Of a DNA stretch of 64,000 nucleotides, positions 52,794 to 63,001 are shown in pieces. Below the pieces are notes generated by a model, which did not search any database, had not been told where the DNA came from, and worked only from the letters and a program-made list of their open reading frames with translations. Source of the stretch: Perognathus longimembris pacificus (taxonomy: Eukaryota > Chordata > Mammalia > Rodentia > Heteromyidae); NCBI RefSeq assembly GCF_023159225.1, contig NC_063161.1:75554267-75618266 (forward strand), written 5' to 3'. Numbering within the stretch: position 1 is the first letter of the stretch; each line of letters opens with the position of its first letter. Position numbers and translations under genes: made by a program.

Positions 52794-52997
52794 AAGAATT
52801 GCTATGCCTTTTAGATGTAGCATTCCCTCTAGTGATTGTCTTTGTGTAGACTAATTTTGATTTGAGACTTACTTTTTTGGTTAAGAGTAGGGCCACCCCT
52901 GCCTGTTTTCATTTACTTGGAAGACTTTTTTCTTCTTCAACTTTTTAAGTAAACCAGTACTTGTTTCTGTCAAAAAACAAAACAAAACGTAAAAGGA

Positions 52998-53205
52998 TGG
53001 GCTGGGAATGTGGCTTAGTGGTAGAGTGCTTGCCTAGCATGCATGAAGCCCTTGGTTCCATTCCTCAGTACCGCATACACAGAAAAAGCTGGAAGTAGAG
53101 CTGTGGCTCAAGTGGTAGAGTTCTCATCTTGAGCAAAAAGAAGTTCAGGGACAGTGCTCAGGCCCTGGGTTCAAACCCCAGGACTGGCCAAAAAAAAAAA
53201 AAAAA
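52998..53205 (+). mobile_element. IDL-Geo SINE
   Basis: Older-type full dimer (GCTTAGTGGTAGAGTGCTTG). Confidence 0.92.
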
Positions 53206-53227
53206 GTAAAAGAAGAAGGGGAAAAAA

Positions 53228-53668
53228 AGACACAAAACTGCTGAATCACACCTATAATCCTAGCTACTCAAAGGCTGAGAACCATGTTTTTTGTTTTTGC
53301 CAGTCCTGAGGTTTGGACTCAGGGCCTGAGGACTGCCCCTGGCTTCTTTATGCTCAAGGCTAACACCTTACCACGTGAGCCACAGCACCTCTTCTGGCTT
53401 TTCCTGTTTATGTGGTACTGAGGACTCGAACCTAGGGCTTCATGTATGTAAGGCAAGCACTACCACTAAGGCATATACCCAGCCCAAGAATCATGTTTTG
53501 AAGCCAGGTTGGGCAGGGCAGGAAAGTTATGAGACTCCAATTAATCTCCAATGAACTACCAGAAAAAAAAGTGGAGCTGTGACCCAGGAGGTAGAACACT
53601 AGCCTTGTGCGCAAAAGCTCAGGGACAACACTCGGGCTCTGAATTCCAGTCCAGGACCAGCACGTACA
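53228..53668 (+). mobile_element. B1-Geo SINE interrupted by an IDL-Geo SINE
   Basis: The head breaks at GGCTGAGAACCATG and resumes with AATCATGTTTTGAAGCCAGG. CATGTTTT flanks the insertion. Confidence 0.85.
53287..53486 (-). mobile_element. IDL-Geo SINE nested in a B1-Geo SINE
   Basis: Full minus-strand dimer. Confidence 0.9.
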
Positions 53669-54030
53669 TAAGCCATGAAGATGAATGAGGGAGACTAAAG
53701 ATAGGAATTTTTACAAGATTTCTCACCCCAGTGTCAGAGTACATTGAAGGGTTTATTTCCATTATTGAGCAGTGCTAGAATATCTGTGCTTACTGATCTC
53801 ACAACAATCCCTTTAGATGCTGCTGCTCCCATTTTAGACAAGGGATTCTAAGGCAAGAGAGAGCTCATAAACTTTACATCCCTCCCACCGCTAATTTAAG
53901 CAGTAGACCTGGTCAGGACCTTGGTACTTGGGTTCTTATGTAGCATGGTAATATTTCATGCTAAGTTTTACCCAGAATTTTCCTGTGAGGTAGGTAAACA
54001 TATTACATATAAGCCATAGTATACAGTTTT
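53669..54030. other. Unique DNA, nothing recognised
   Basis: AT-rich; no repeat or gene I can support. Confidence 0.45.
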
Positions 54031-54035
54031 GTTTT

Positions 54036-54257
54036 GTTCTTGCCATGGGGCTTGAACTCTGGTCCCGGGTGCTGTCCCTGAGCTCTTCAGCTCAAGGCTA
54101 GTGCCTTGAGCCACAGTGCCACTTCCAGTTTCCTGGTAGTTAATTGGAGATAAGAGTCTTAGGGACTTTCCTGCCCAGGCTGGCTTTGAACTGTGATCCT
54201 CAGATCTCAGCCTACTGAGTAGCTAGGATTACAGGTGTGAGCCACTGGTGCCCAGCT
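54036..54257 (-). mobile_element. B1-Geo SINE
   Basis: Complete minus-strand dimer with a short deletion in the right monomer. Confidence 0.88.
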
Positions 54258-54700
54258 TACAACTTGTTTTTGAGCACGGAAAATTTTACAAACGCCTTAC
54301 TTTCCTACAGCTAATTGCTACATGATGTGATTCTTTTCAAAGTTTCAAATCTTTCCAAGGTTTAAGGAGTGTTTTCAAGCCAGCAGGTGCTCCAGGGCAC
54401 TTTTCCTCATGTTAGACCCACTCATCAACCTGACATTTAAGGCCAGGTTGAGTTCCAGTTATAAAACTGTACAGTAGGTGGCGTGCTAGCCTTCCTCTTC
54501 ATCTGTACTCAGGCTTCTCTACCTAGCAGTCAGTGGGCCTTTAACCTGCAAAGGAGCACCAACCTTGATTTGAGTTCTGGTTTTGGTATTTCCCCACACT
54601 TGCATCCAGCGAACTTCTGAGTGGTAACTAGTTTCAAGCTTTATCAAAGTTGTTTACTTGCTTGTATTACTTTGTAAATTGTAAGGATCAACAACAAAAA
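54258..54700. other. Unique DNA, nothing recognised
   Basis: No repeat or gene I can support. Confidence 0.45.
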
Positions 54701-54710
54701 AATAGTAGGT

Positions 54711-54910
54711 GGGGCTGGGGATATGGCCTAGTGGCAAGAGTGCTTGCCTCGTATACATGAGGCCCTGGGTTCAATTCCTCAGCACCACATATATAGAAAA
54801 GGCCAGAAGTGGTGCTGTGGCTCAAGTGGCAGAGTGCTAGCTTTGAGCAAAAAGAAGCCAGGGACAGGGCTCAGGCCCTGAGGTCAAGGCCCAGGACTGG
54901 CAAAAAAGAA
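54711..54910 (+). mobile_element. IDL-Geo SINE
   Basis: Full dimer. Confidence 0.92.
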
Positions 54911-55710
54911 AAGAGAGAGATCCATGTCCCTGAAGGGGAAGGGCTATTTGTGGGATAAAGAAGCAGAGTGGCCCAAGATATGGAGAAAGGTGGCTGGAAG
55001 TAAAAGATATCAGAAGTCTAACATCCAAAATCAAACTTCAGGGACACAAGAAACATTTGGGAACCAGTAGCACTGGTTTTGAGGTTGGAATTTTGACCCT
55101 CTTAATTGCAAGGTTATATTGCAGGCAAGTAGTACTTGCCTGTCACGCATGTGATCCTGTACTTGATGTCCAGCACTGAAACAGAGTTTTGGGAAAAATA
55201 GCTGTTTCATGTGGAAGCTTTCGCATTATCTACCCTTAGGTCCCACTTACAGGGGGACATAGGAAGATTCCTCTGGCATTAGGAAGAAATTTCTCATTGA
55301 CAGCCAAGCTGAAACAGATATTCTACCTCTTTTTCATAAACCATCCTCAAGGTTCTCCCATGACCCCCCCTCAAGTTTTTCTGACAAGCCGTTCTGTTAA
55401 CTGTGAACAGTTTCATGCCAGGCCTCACTAAAAGCACAGGCAGTGGGGTCTTTGCAATGGCTGCTGTTGATTCTGAGGTGCCTACCCTTCCTAAACACGT
55501 GGGCTTCCCCACTTCTTCCTGGTCAGGCCGCACCTACTGGTGATTTAGGTATTTGTCTCCCCTCTTTGACACAAACTCTGAAGGTAGAACCCTGATTTGC
55601 TTCAGAACATGGAAGCCATTTAGTAGGCATTTGTTGAATTACCCTTTCATGGTTATTAGCAAAAACTCTGGCATGAATTCTGTAACAGACAACTTTGTAA
55701 CAATGCTCCT
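54911..55710. other. Mostly unique DNA upstream of CHCHD2
   Basis: An old ID-like piece lies at about 55118-55185. The remainder, including a 79-codon minus-strand frame (55294-55533), is unrecognised. Confidence 0.4.
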
Positions 55711-55838
55711 CGAGCCCAGCCGCCCCCACAGGCCCGCCCCTCGGCCCCGCCCCCGCCGCCCCCTCAGGCCCGCGCCCTGCCCGGCCGCCTCTCGAGTCCG
55801 GCCGCCCCCTCAGGCCCGCGCCCGGGCCCGCCGCCCCT
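55711..55838 (-). repeat. Isolated 128-bp GC island: inverted copy of CHCHD2 intron-1 minisatellite
   Basis: A block of almost pure G+C sits with sharp edges in AT-rich DNA. Its reverse complement contains the same units as the intron-1 minisatellite (GCGGGCCTGAGGGGGCGG, GGCCGGACTCGAG) and fits best to about 56866-57000. It lies about 0.8 kb upstream of the CHCHD2 ATG in opposite orientation. Confidence 0.75.
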
Positions 55839-56492
55839 AATAAATTGTGTAACAGTGAAATGGGGTAAAACTGTATAATATATTGTGGTACCAAGATGTA
55901 AGCCATTCTAGTTTGAATTTAAGTTTTTTTGTACTGGATACAGGCAAGAGATAAATACAAATAGTCTTAAACTTAGCCCTGATACTTTGCTTCTTGCGTC
56001 GTGTCAATTTTGTTTTACACAATTACTGTCTCAAATTTGAATATTCAAATAATTTAACGTTAGGAAAGTCGCCCAGAGTTCTCTAGCAATCAGGTCGGAG
56101 AAGTGACCCAGCCTTTCACCTCCACAGTAAGGCAAAGGTAAAGGAAGCCGCGGCGGCCCCGTTGTACCCGGAAGCAGGCCGCTAACGGAGTACACTTGAC
56201 AGGACAGCGGACGACTTTTGTGAGGACACGGAAGCACTTCCGGCGTCTTACGGCGCCCCGGCTCCGAGCGCGTGACGTCACCGCGCACGGCGAGTCGTCG
56301 CAGTGACGTCCTGCTCTTCCAATGACCTTCAGGGCCCGGGAGACGTCGGCAAACTGAGACCTCTGTCTGGACGCTGATTGGTCACGTGCTAGAGCCAGCC
56401 CCGCCTACCGTCTTCCGCTCTCCTTCACAGAAGCCTCAGACCACTTCGCAGATCTCGTCGTTTCTAGACTTGCTTCTCCGTCTCGGTCCAGG

Positions 56493-56542
56493 ATGCCGCG
56501 TGGAAGCCGCAGCCGCACCTCCCGCGTGGCCCCGCCGGCCAG
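56493..56542 (+). CDS. CHCHD2: CHCHD2 coding exon 1
   Basis: The exon runs from ATG at 56493 to CCAG followed by GTGAGA at 56543. It encodes [16 protein letters not shown] plus two bases of Ser17. Confidence 0.95.
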
Positions 56543-59500
56543 GTGAGACCCTCCCGGGATTTGGAGCCGGGGCTCGGGCTCCCAAGTTCTGCCGGCCTTG
56601 TGACGCAGGAGACGGCGGCGGGGACGCAGAGGCCTAGGGTCTCCAGACGGGGCTGCGGGGCCGGTTGCGGGCCTGAGGGGGCGGCGGGGCCCGAGGGGCG
56701 GTGGGGCTGGGCGCAGGCCTGAAGAGGCGGCGGGGTCCTGGGGGTGGCGGGGCCCGAGGGGCCGTCCGGCGGGGCCGGGCGCGGGCCTGAGGTGGCGGCC
56801 GGGCTCGAGGACTAGTGGGGCTTGAGGGGTGGTGGGGCCGGGTGCGGGGACAGGAAAGGGCGGGCGCGGGCCTGAAGAGGCGGCCGGACTCGAGGCGCGG
56901 CGGGGCCGGGCGCGGGCCTGAGGGGGCGGTGGGGTCCTAGAGGCGGTGGGACGGGGGCGGGCCTGAGGGGGCGGCGGAGCCCGAGAGGCGACCGGGCTCG
57001 AGGACCGGCGGGGCTTGAGGGGTGGTGGGCTCGGGCGCGGGCCTGAGGGGGCGGTGGGGCCCGAAGGGCGGCGAAGTCGAGCGTGGGACCGTGGGGGCGG
57101 GCGGTGGGCTTGGCGCTGAAACGGTGGGGGCAGAGGGGGGGACGGGCGGTCGGGCGCAGGCTTGAGGGAGGCCGGCATGGAGGGGGGCGGAGTTTCGTGG
57201 GCCTCATTGGCCGAACGTAACGGCACTCCCTTCCGGAAAAAGTCCTGGACCCAGTGCGTTAGGTGCTTTTGGCCCAGACATTATCAGGACACCGGGAAAG
57301 CGACCTGGAACCGGGCCCGTGGTATACAGATTCGGATGTTGATTCTCCCCCCCCTCCCCTCGTGTGCTGGGAATGGAACCTAGGTCCTTAGTCTGTTGAC
57401 TTTGGACTCCAAGCCTTGTTTTTTCCACAACCTTTTGGTTTGTGATGTCACTGGAGCTTGAATTTAGGGCTCTCAAACCTGGAGCTCCACCACTTGAGGG
57501 CACAATTCCACCACCAGCCTTGTGGGTTTTTTTTGTTTTTTTTTTAAGACAAGGTCTCACTATGTAACCCAAGCTGGCCTTGAGCTTGAGATTGTCCTGC
57601 GTCATTTTCCTAGTGTTGAGATTTCAGGCAAGCTCCACTACTCCCAGGCTTACAGTTCAGGCCAGTCACTTTCACTAAAATTAGATTTTCCAATCTGTTG
57701 AATGAAGTAAGCAGGGTTTGGGGGTTCATTTTGAACCTTAATTTCACTGTTGCCCAGGCTAAGGTGGTTCCAGACTATTGCACTGAAGTGATCCTTTTCT
57801 ATCAGTCTCTTGAGTGACTGAGGCTGCAGGTAGTTCACCACCCACTATCCTTCACGGCATGCTAGGGAGAGCGCTACCAGGCCAGGTGCAGAGACTTGCT
57901 TGAATAATAAAAGTCTTGATGTCTTTCAATGTAACACTGTAGACGTTTCATCCTTTACACATAATATATGATGTTTTTATCTGATGATAGTATACAAGCT
58001 CCATGAAGGCAGAGATTTTTGTTGGATTATAGTCCCAGCCTACAATAGTTTTGTACTTTTTTTTTGTGGGTCCTGGGGATTGAACTGAGGACCTGGGCAC
58101 TGTCCCTGGTCCTCTTTGTGTTCAAGGATAGTGCTCTACCACTTGAGCACTAGCACCACTTCCAGCTTTTTCTGAGTAGTTTTTTTTTTTTTTTTTTTTT
58201 TTTTTGCCAGTCCTGGGCCTTGGACTCAGGGCCTGAGCACTGTCCCTGGCTTCTTCCCGCTCAAGGCTAGCACTCTGCCACTTGAGCCACAGCGCCGCTT
58301 CTGGCCGTTTTCTGTATATGTGGTGCTGGGGAATCGAACCTAGGGCCTCGTGTATCCGAGGCAGGCACTCTTGCCGCTAGGCTATATCCCCAGCCCTCTG
58401 AGTAGTTTTTTGAAGATGAGGGTCTCAGACTCTCTTGCCAGGGCTGGCTTTGAACTGTGATCTTCACATTCCAGCCTCCTGAGTAGCTAGGGATACAGGC
58501 ATGAGCCACTTAGCTGTTCGTGTGTGTTGGTTTTTAATAACATATTGGAGTAACTGTCCTTTAACACTGTAGGTTATGTGGAAATTATTGCAGAAGATAG
58601 GAAAAGGGGGTTATTACATAGCTATTACAACCTTAATATAAAAGATTGAAGAGGTAAAATGGTGTAAGTTAATGGAATTAGTCCCCATTAAAGTTTTCGT
58701 GTGTGTAATATGTATAGTGTACCTAATTTAAAATGAAAATCTTGCACGTTGTCCCTGAGCTTTTTTTTTTTTTTCTTTGTTGGTGCTGAGGCTTGAACTC
58801 AGCCTGATCGGTGTCCCTGATCCTCTTTGTTCCCAAGGCTAGTCTTTTTTTGTTTTTTTTTTTTTTGGCCAGTCCTGGGCCTTGGACTCAGGGCCTGAGC
58901 ACTGTCCCTGGCTTCTTCCCGCTCAAGGCTAGCACTCTGCCACCTGAGCCACAGCGCCCCCTCTGGCCGTTTTCCATATATGTGGTGCTGGGGAATCAAA
59001 CCGAGAGCTTCTTGTGTAGGAGGCAAGCACTCTTGCCACTAGGCCATATTCCCAGCCCCCTCAAGGCTAGTCTTTTACCATTTGAGTACCCCTTCAATTT
59101 TCTGGTGATTAATTGGAGATGACTCACACAGACTTTCCTGCCAGGGCTGACTTTGAACTGTGATCCTCACATCTCAGCCTCCTGAGTAGCTAGGATTGCA
59201 AGCATGAGCTACCAGCACCCAGCTTTCACCTGAAGTTTTAATTTTTACATTCAAGTTATTTGTCAGTTGTGGGCTGGGGATATAGCCTAGTGGCAAGAGT
59301 GCCTGCCTCGGATACACGAGGCCCTAGGTTCGATTCCCCAGCACCACATATAGAAAACACATACAGAAAACGGCCAGAAGCGGCGCTGTGGCTCAAGTGG
59401 CAGAGTGCTAGCCTTGAGCGGGAAGAAGCCAGGGACAGTGCTCAGGCCCTGAGTCCAAGGCCCAAGACTGGCAAAAAAAAAAAAAAAAAAAACCAAGTTA

Positions 59501-60880
59501 TTTGTCAGTTGTGGGGCTTGGACTCCCAAGGCCTGGGAGCTGTCCCTGAGCTTTTTTGCTTAAGGCCAGCACTCAACCACATTGAGCCATAGCCCCACTT
59601 ACGGTTTTCTGATTGTTTGTTGGAGATAGGCTCTCACAGCCTTTCCTGCCTGGGCTGGCTTTGAACCTCAATTCTCGGATTACAGGATGGGCCACCAGCA
59701 CCTGGGTTTGTTGTTCTTTTCCCATGACTAAAACCCGTTGGGAAAAAAAACTTGATTCTTTTGCTTTTTTCTTTCACAGCCGTGCCACTCAGATGAGAGC
59801 TGCACCCAGGCCAGCTCCTGCAGCTCAGCCGCCAATGGCAGCCCCAGCATCTGCTGTGGGTTCTCCTGCAGCTGCGCCCCGACAGCCAGGGCTGATGGCT
59901 CAGATGGCTTCCACAGCTGCTGGTGTGGCTGTGGGCTCTGCCGTTGGGCACACCCTGGGCCATGCAATCACTGGGGGCTTTGGTGGAGCTGGTAATGCTG
60001 AGCCTGCCAGGCCAGACATCACTTACCAGGTAGGGTTAGGGGCTGCCATTCCTTTCTGATCTGGGTGTAAATAGGATTTCCTTTTATGATAGACCCAACT
60101 ATTTTGCCTTTGCAGGAACCCCAGGGAGCCCAGCTGGGACAGCAGCAGCAGCAGCTTAGTGGCCCATGTTCCTATGAGATAAAACAGTTTTTGGAGTGTG
60201 CCCAGAACCAAGGTGACTTTAAGCTCTGCGAGGGCTTCAATGAGGTGCTGAAGCAATGCAGAATTGCAAATGGTAGGTGATACATACATTTATTCTGTTC
60301 ATAGTGGTAGTTCTGAACTCTGTGGGAACTGAATCTACATCTTCCTTGAACAAGATAAATCTGTGTGCCGGATCTTACTCAAAAAGGCCAGTTTTTTTTG
60401 CCAGTTCTGGGGCTTGAACTCAGGGCCTGAGCACTGTCCATGGCTTCCTTTTGCTCAAGGTTAGCACTCTGCCACTTGAGCCACAATGCCACTTTTCCAC
60501 CTTTTGCTGTTTACTTGGTTACTGAGGAATTGAACCCAGGGCTTTATGCATGCTAGGCAAGCATTCTACCACTAAGCCATATCCCCAGCCCTGGTGGCTC
60601 ACTTTTAATCCTAGCTACTCGGGCTAAGATCTGAGGATCCCAGTTCAAAGCCAGCATGGGCAGGAAAAAGAAAAAAAGGGAGATCAGTGTCTGTGTTTAT
60701 GAGAAGCTTTTGTTGACATTTCTTCAGGACTCTGTCCCTCCCGTGTCAAGTGTAGGATTTGAAGTTTCTGTGGTTGAAATAAGCTTTCAGTAGCTTGCAA
60801 AGGAAAATTATAGTCATGGATGTCTCATTTTTCTGCCACTGGTATGCTAACTTACTTTTCTGTTTGCAGGACTGGCTTAA
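56493..60880 (+). CDS. CHCHD2: CHCHD2 (coiled-coil-helix-coiled-coil-helix domain containing 2; MNRR1), complete, 4 coding exons
   Basis: Four exons joined at GT/AG sites (56493-56542, 59780-60029, 60116-60272, 60870-60880) give 468 bases, or 155 residues plus a TAA stop. The protein has an Arg/Ser-rich N-terminus (residues 1-25, mitochondrial-targeting-like), an Ala/Pro-rich segment (26-53), a Gly/Ala-rich hydrophobic middle (about 55-90), and a C-terminal CHCH domain. The domain shows both CX9C pairs: [11 protein letters not shown] and [11 protein letters not shown]. It ends NGLA. CHCHD2 works in the mitochondrial intermembrane space with CHCHD10 and MICOS, binds cytochrome c oxidase, and in stress acts in the nucleus as a transcription factor. 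Human protein is 151 residues as I recall; the extra residues sit around a five-Gln run before the CHCH domain. Residue 61 is Ser, where human has Thr. Confidence 0.96.
56640..57110 (+). repeat. GC-rich minisatellite at the start of CHCHD2 intron 1
   Basis: Diverged tandem units of about 35-45 bases carry the cores GCGGGCCTGAGGGGGCGG and CGGGGCCCGAGGGGCGG. The array runs on from the exon 1 CpG island. Confidence 0.8.
57350..57845 (-). repeat. Old ID-like and B1-like SINEs in CHCHD2 intron 1
   Basis: Reverse ID type at about 57355-57420, a decayed Geo type at 57430-57515, and reverse 7SL types at 57528-57650 (ACAAGGTCTCACTATGTAAC) and 57742-57845. Confidence 0.6.
58056..58515 (-). mobile_element. 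B1-Geo SINE interrupted by an IDL-Geo SINE (CHCHD2 intron 1)
   Basis: Right monomer at 58056-58183; the head resumes at 58411. TCTGAGTAGTTTTT flanks the inner SINE. Confidence 0.88.
58179..58398 (-). mobile_element. IDL-Geo SINE nested in a B1-Geo SINE
   Basis: Young full dimer with a long T-run. Confidence 0.95.
58516..58770. other. CHCHD2 intron 1, unique
   Basis: AT-rich; nothing recognised. Confidence 0.5.
58771..59222 (-). mobile_element. B1-Geo SINE interrupted by an IDL-Geo SINE (CHCHD2 intron 1)
   Basis: The outer element breaks at CAAGGCTAGTCTTTTT, which is repeated at 59062-59077. Confidence 0.88.
58850..59061 (-). mobile_element. IDL-Geo SINE nested in a B1-Geo SINE
   Basis: Full minus-strand dimer. 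Confidence 0.93.
59271..59493 (+). mobile_element. IDL-Geo SINE (CHCHD2 intron 1)
   Basis: Young dimer with a small internal duplication at the monomer junction (TAGAAAACACATACAGAAAA). The 20-base target duplication AAGTTATTTGTCAGTTGTGG is at 59253-59272 and 59494-59513. Confidence 0.95.
59508..59706 (-). mobile_element. B1-Geo SINE (CHCHD2 intron 1)
   Basis: Minus-strand dimer about 70 bases upstream of the exon 2 acceptor. Confidence 0.85.
59780..60029 (+). CDS. CHCHD2: CHCHD2 coding exon 2
   Basis: The acceptor is TTTCACAG (to 59779) and the donor is CAG|GTAGGG. The exon completes Ser17 and ends in phase 0 after Gln100 (...PDITYQ). Confidence 0.95.
60116..60272 (+). CDS. CHCHD2: CHCHD2 coding exon 3 (CHCH domain)
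   Basis: The acceptor is CCTTTGCAG and the donor is G|GTAGGT at 60273. The exon holds the Gln run and all four cysteines of the twin CX9C motif, and ends one base into the Gly codon of NGLA. Confidence 0.95.
60391..60591 (-). mobile_element. IDL-Geo SINE (CHCHD2 intron 3)
   Basis: Full minus-strand dimer, older type. Confidence 0.92.
60592..60668 (+). repeat. B1-Geo head fragment (CHCHD2 intron 3)
   Basis: TGGTGGCTCACTTTTAATCC ... GCCAGCATGGGCAGGAA; the right monomer is missing. Confidence 0.7.
60870..60880 (+). CDS. CHCHD2: CHCHD2 coding exon 4 (last codons)
   Basis: After TGTTTGCAG the exon reads GA CTG GCT TAA, completing Gly-Leu-Ala and the stop. It is too short to show as a free-standing reading frame. 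Confidence 0.93.
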
Positions 60881-61152
60881 CCATCAAGTTCAAGTTGAAG
60901 AAATAGAAAATCACCTCTGATGACCAAGTTGATTGAACATGGAAATGTAATTGCTAGTGATACTATAGAGTGTAAAACTAAGTTAATTTCTTGTTATTAA
61001 TCTCTTCCTTGCTTCACAGTGGCCATGGAAGAGGGTGTTGTGACTTTTTAATAGAGGTTCACTGAGATGGTGGTATAGAATTGGAGCTGACAGGTCTACA
61101 GCTGTTCTGATGTTATTTTGAGTTAGAATAAAGTGATTTCTTCCAAGGTGTG
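60881..61152 (+). terminator. CHCHD2: CHCHD2 3' UTR with AATAAA signal
   Basis: Unique sequence follows the stop. A canonical AATAAA (61127-61132) is followed within 20-25 bases by a GT-rich element (GTGTGGTGTGTGG), the usual layout of a poly(A) site. Confidence 0.85.
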
Positions 61153-61890
61153 GTGTGTGGTGGTATATTTAATGTACGGTCAAAAATTAAATATGCATGC
61201 TGAATATAATGTAATTCTCAAAATAACCGTTGTCTTGGTGTGTCTTTCACTTCATCTATAGTTTCTGGACATTAAATTAGCATCTACCAAGCCAATCTGA
61301 TGGCTCTCTGAGGTAGTATTTTAAACGTGTAGGCTGCTTCAAGCAGAGTTCATAGCATGAGCAGTAGCTGCTAACTATGATTTGTAGGAGGGGACATGGG
61401 TAACTGGTGGAACACTTTGCTAGCATTTTTCAGGCCCTGGATTTGATTACCAGTACAAAAAAAAATTTTTTTTTAAGTTCAGTGAGTAAGTTTCAAAACC
61501 TTAGACTTGTGATTGGGGATGTGTCAGTGTTGTATCCAACTGGCTAAGCAAGCTCTTGGGCTCAGGCCTTCACACTTGAGCTTGCTTAGTCACAGGTGAG
61601 CTATCACTTGAACCTGAATTTAGACAGCCATCAGTCTGTGTTTCAGCCTTTTGAGTAAGAAGAGCCTCTAGTATCTGGCTTCTGTATTCTCTTAATACAG
61701 GCCACTTGCCTACAGAAGTCTCCCTTGTGTTAGGTATTATAGTTTCCTTTCAAAAGCTTCCAGCAGGCTACACCCTCTTTAATTGAATCCAACCCCTGCT
61801 CAAACATTGAAAATATAAAAGAAAACTTGGAGATAGAATGATTTTAAGTTCAGCCTGAGCTCCATGGTAAGATCCTATCTCAGAAAACCC
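61153..61890. other. CHCHD2 downstream flank
   Basis: Mostly unique, with an old ID-like monomer at about 61394-61460. Confidence 0.45.
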
Positions 61891-61892
61891 CA

Positions 61893-62200
61893 TGGGCTGT
61901 GTGCTGGTCACTCACACCGTGTAATCTTAGCTATTCAAGAGGCTGAGATCTGAGAATTGTGATTCAAAGCTAGCCTGGACAGGAAAGTGTGACACTGATC
62001 TCCCAATTTACTACCACAAAACCAGAAGTAGAGCTATGGCACAAAGGAGCACTATCCTTGAGCAGCAAAGCCCAGGGACAGTGCCCAGACCCTGAGTTAA
62101 AGCCCCAGGACTGGCCAAGAAAAAAACACTGGGAAGTGAAGCTGTGACTATAGTGGTAGAGCACTAGCTTTGAACAAAAAGGTCAGGGACAGTGGCCCAG
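61893..62200 (+). mobile_element. B1-Geo SINE plus an extra right monomer
   Basis: A complete dimer (61893-62117) is followed by a second, diverged right monomer (about 62131-62200, GCTGTGACTATAGTGGTAGA). Confidence 0.82.
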
Positions 62201-62388
62201 CACTCACAAAGATGAGAAGTTTCCGTAAACTGACCTTTGTAACTGCACTGAAACACTTTCAGCTCCTATACAGCAGTTCAAGAAGTGTCCACAAAATGGA
62301 AGTGGTTGTCATGATGTGGCAGAATGTTTTGGTGATCTTGACAAGGCATAAAGTTTTCCCAACAGGGTGTGGGGTCCAAGAAAAGTAA

Positions 62389-62625
62389 AGCTGGTTGCCT
62401 GTGGCTCACACCTGTAATCCTGGTTACTCAGGAGGCTCAGATCTGAGGATTGCAGTACAAAGTGAACCAGGTCAGGAAAGGCCATGAGACATATCTCCAA
62501 TTAGCCACCAGAAAACCAGAAATGGTGCTGTGGCTCAAGGGGTAGAGCACTGTCCTTGAGCTGAAAAGCTCCGACAGTGCCCAGGCCCAGGATTCAAGCC
62601 CCATGACTGACAAAAAAAAAAAGCA
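62389..62625 (+). mobile_element. B1-Geo SINE
   Basis: Complete dimer with an A tail. Confidence 0.88.
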
Positions 62626-62779
62626 TGTGATGCACTTGAAATGTGAAATACTCAGTGGGTGTATGTGAGCTCCTGTGGGAAGCTCCCTCTGATTAGAATG
62701 TTAGGAGATTGAAAGCTGGAGATGAGGCTCTAGTGGAAGCCCTGAGTTCAAATCTAGTACCCCAAAATAATTGGGTTGA

Positions 62780-62986
62780 GGGCTGGGGATATAGCCTAGT
62801 GGCAAGAGTGCCTGCCTCGGATACACGAGGCCCTAGGTTCGATTCCCCAGCACCACATATACAGAAAACGGCCAGAAGTGGCGCTGTGGCTCAAGTGGCA
62901 GAGTGCTAGCCTTGAGCGGGAAGAAGCCAGGGACAGTGCTCAGGCCCTGAGTCCAAGGCCCAGGACAGGCCAAAAAAAAAAATAAT
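62780..62986 (+). mobile_element. IDL-Geo SINE
   Basis: Young full dimer. AATAATTGGGTTGAG at 62766-62780 and 62987-63001. Confidence 0.95.
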
Positions 62987-63001
62987 AATAATTGGGTTGA
63001 G

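Larger units (their letters stand above)
56100..57240 (+). promoter_or_regulatory. CHCHD2: CpG island and promoter of CHCHD2
   Basis: The region upstream of the ATG carries a full CRE (TGACGTCA, 56273-56280), a second half-site (TGACGTC, 56304-56310), a CCAAT box (56319-56323), an inverted CCAAT (ATTGG, 56377-56381) next to an E-box (CACGTG, 56383-56388), and ETS/NRF2-type CCGGAAG sites on either strand (56168-56174 and 56237-56243). No TATA box is seen. The mix of ETS and CRE sites is typical of nuclear genes for mitochondrial proteins. Confidence 0.8.

Noticed and set aside
55523..55906. Frames through the 55.7-kb GC block
   Set aside because: Low-complexity translation of the inserted minisatellite copy.
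56405..57226. A 273-codon Pro/Arg/Ala-rich minus-strand frame over CHCHD2 exon 1 and intron 1
   Set aside because: It is the complement of the GC-rich minisatellite and has no similarity beyond low complexity.
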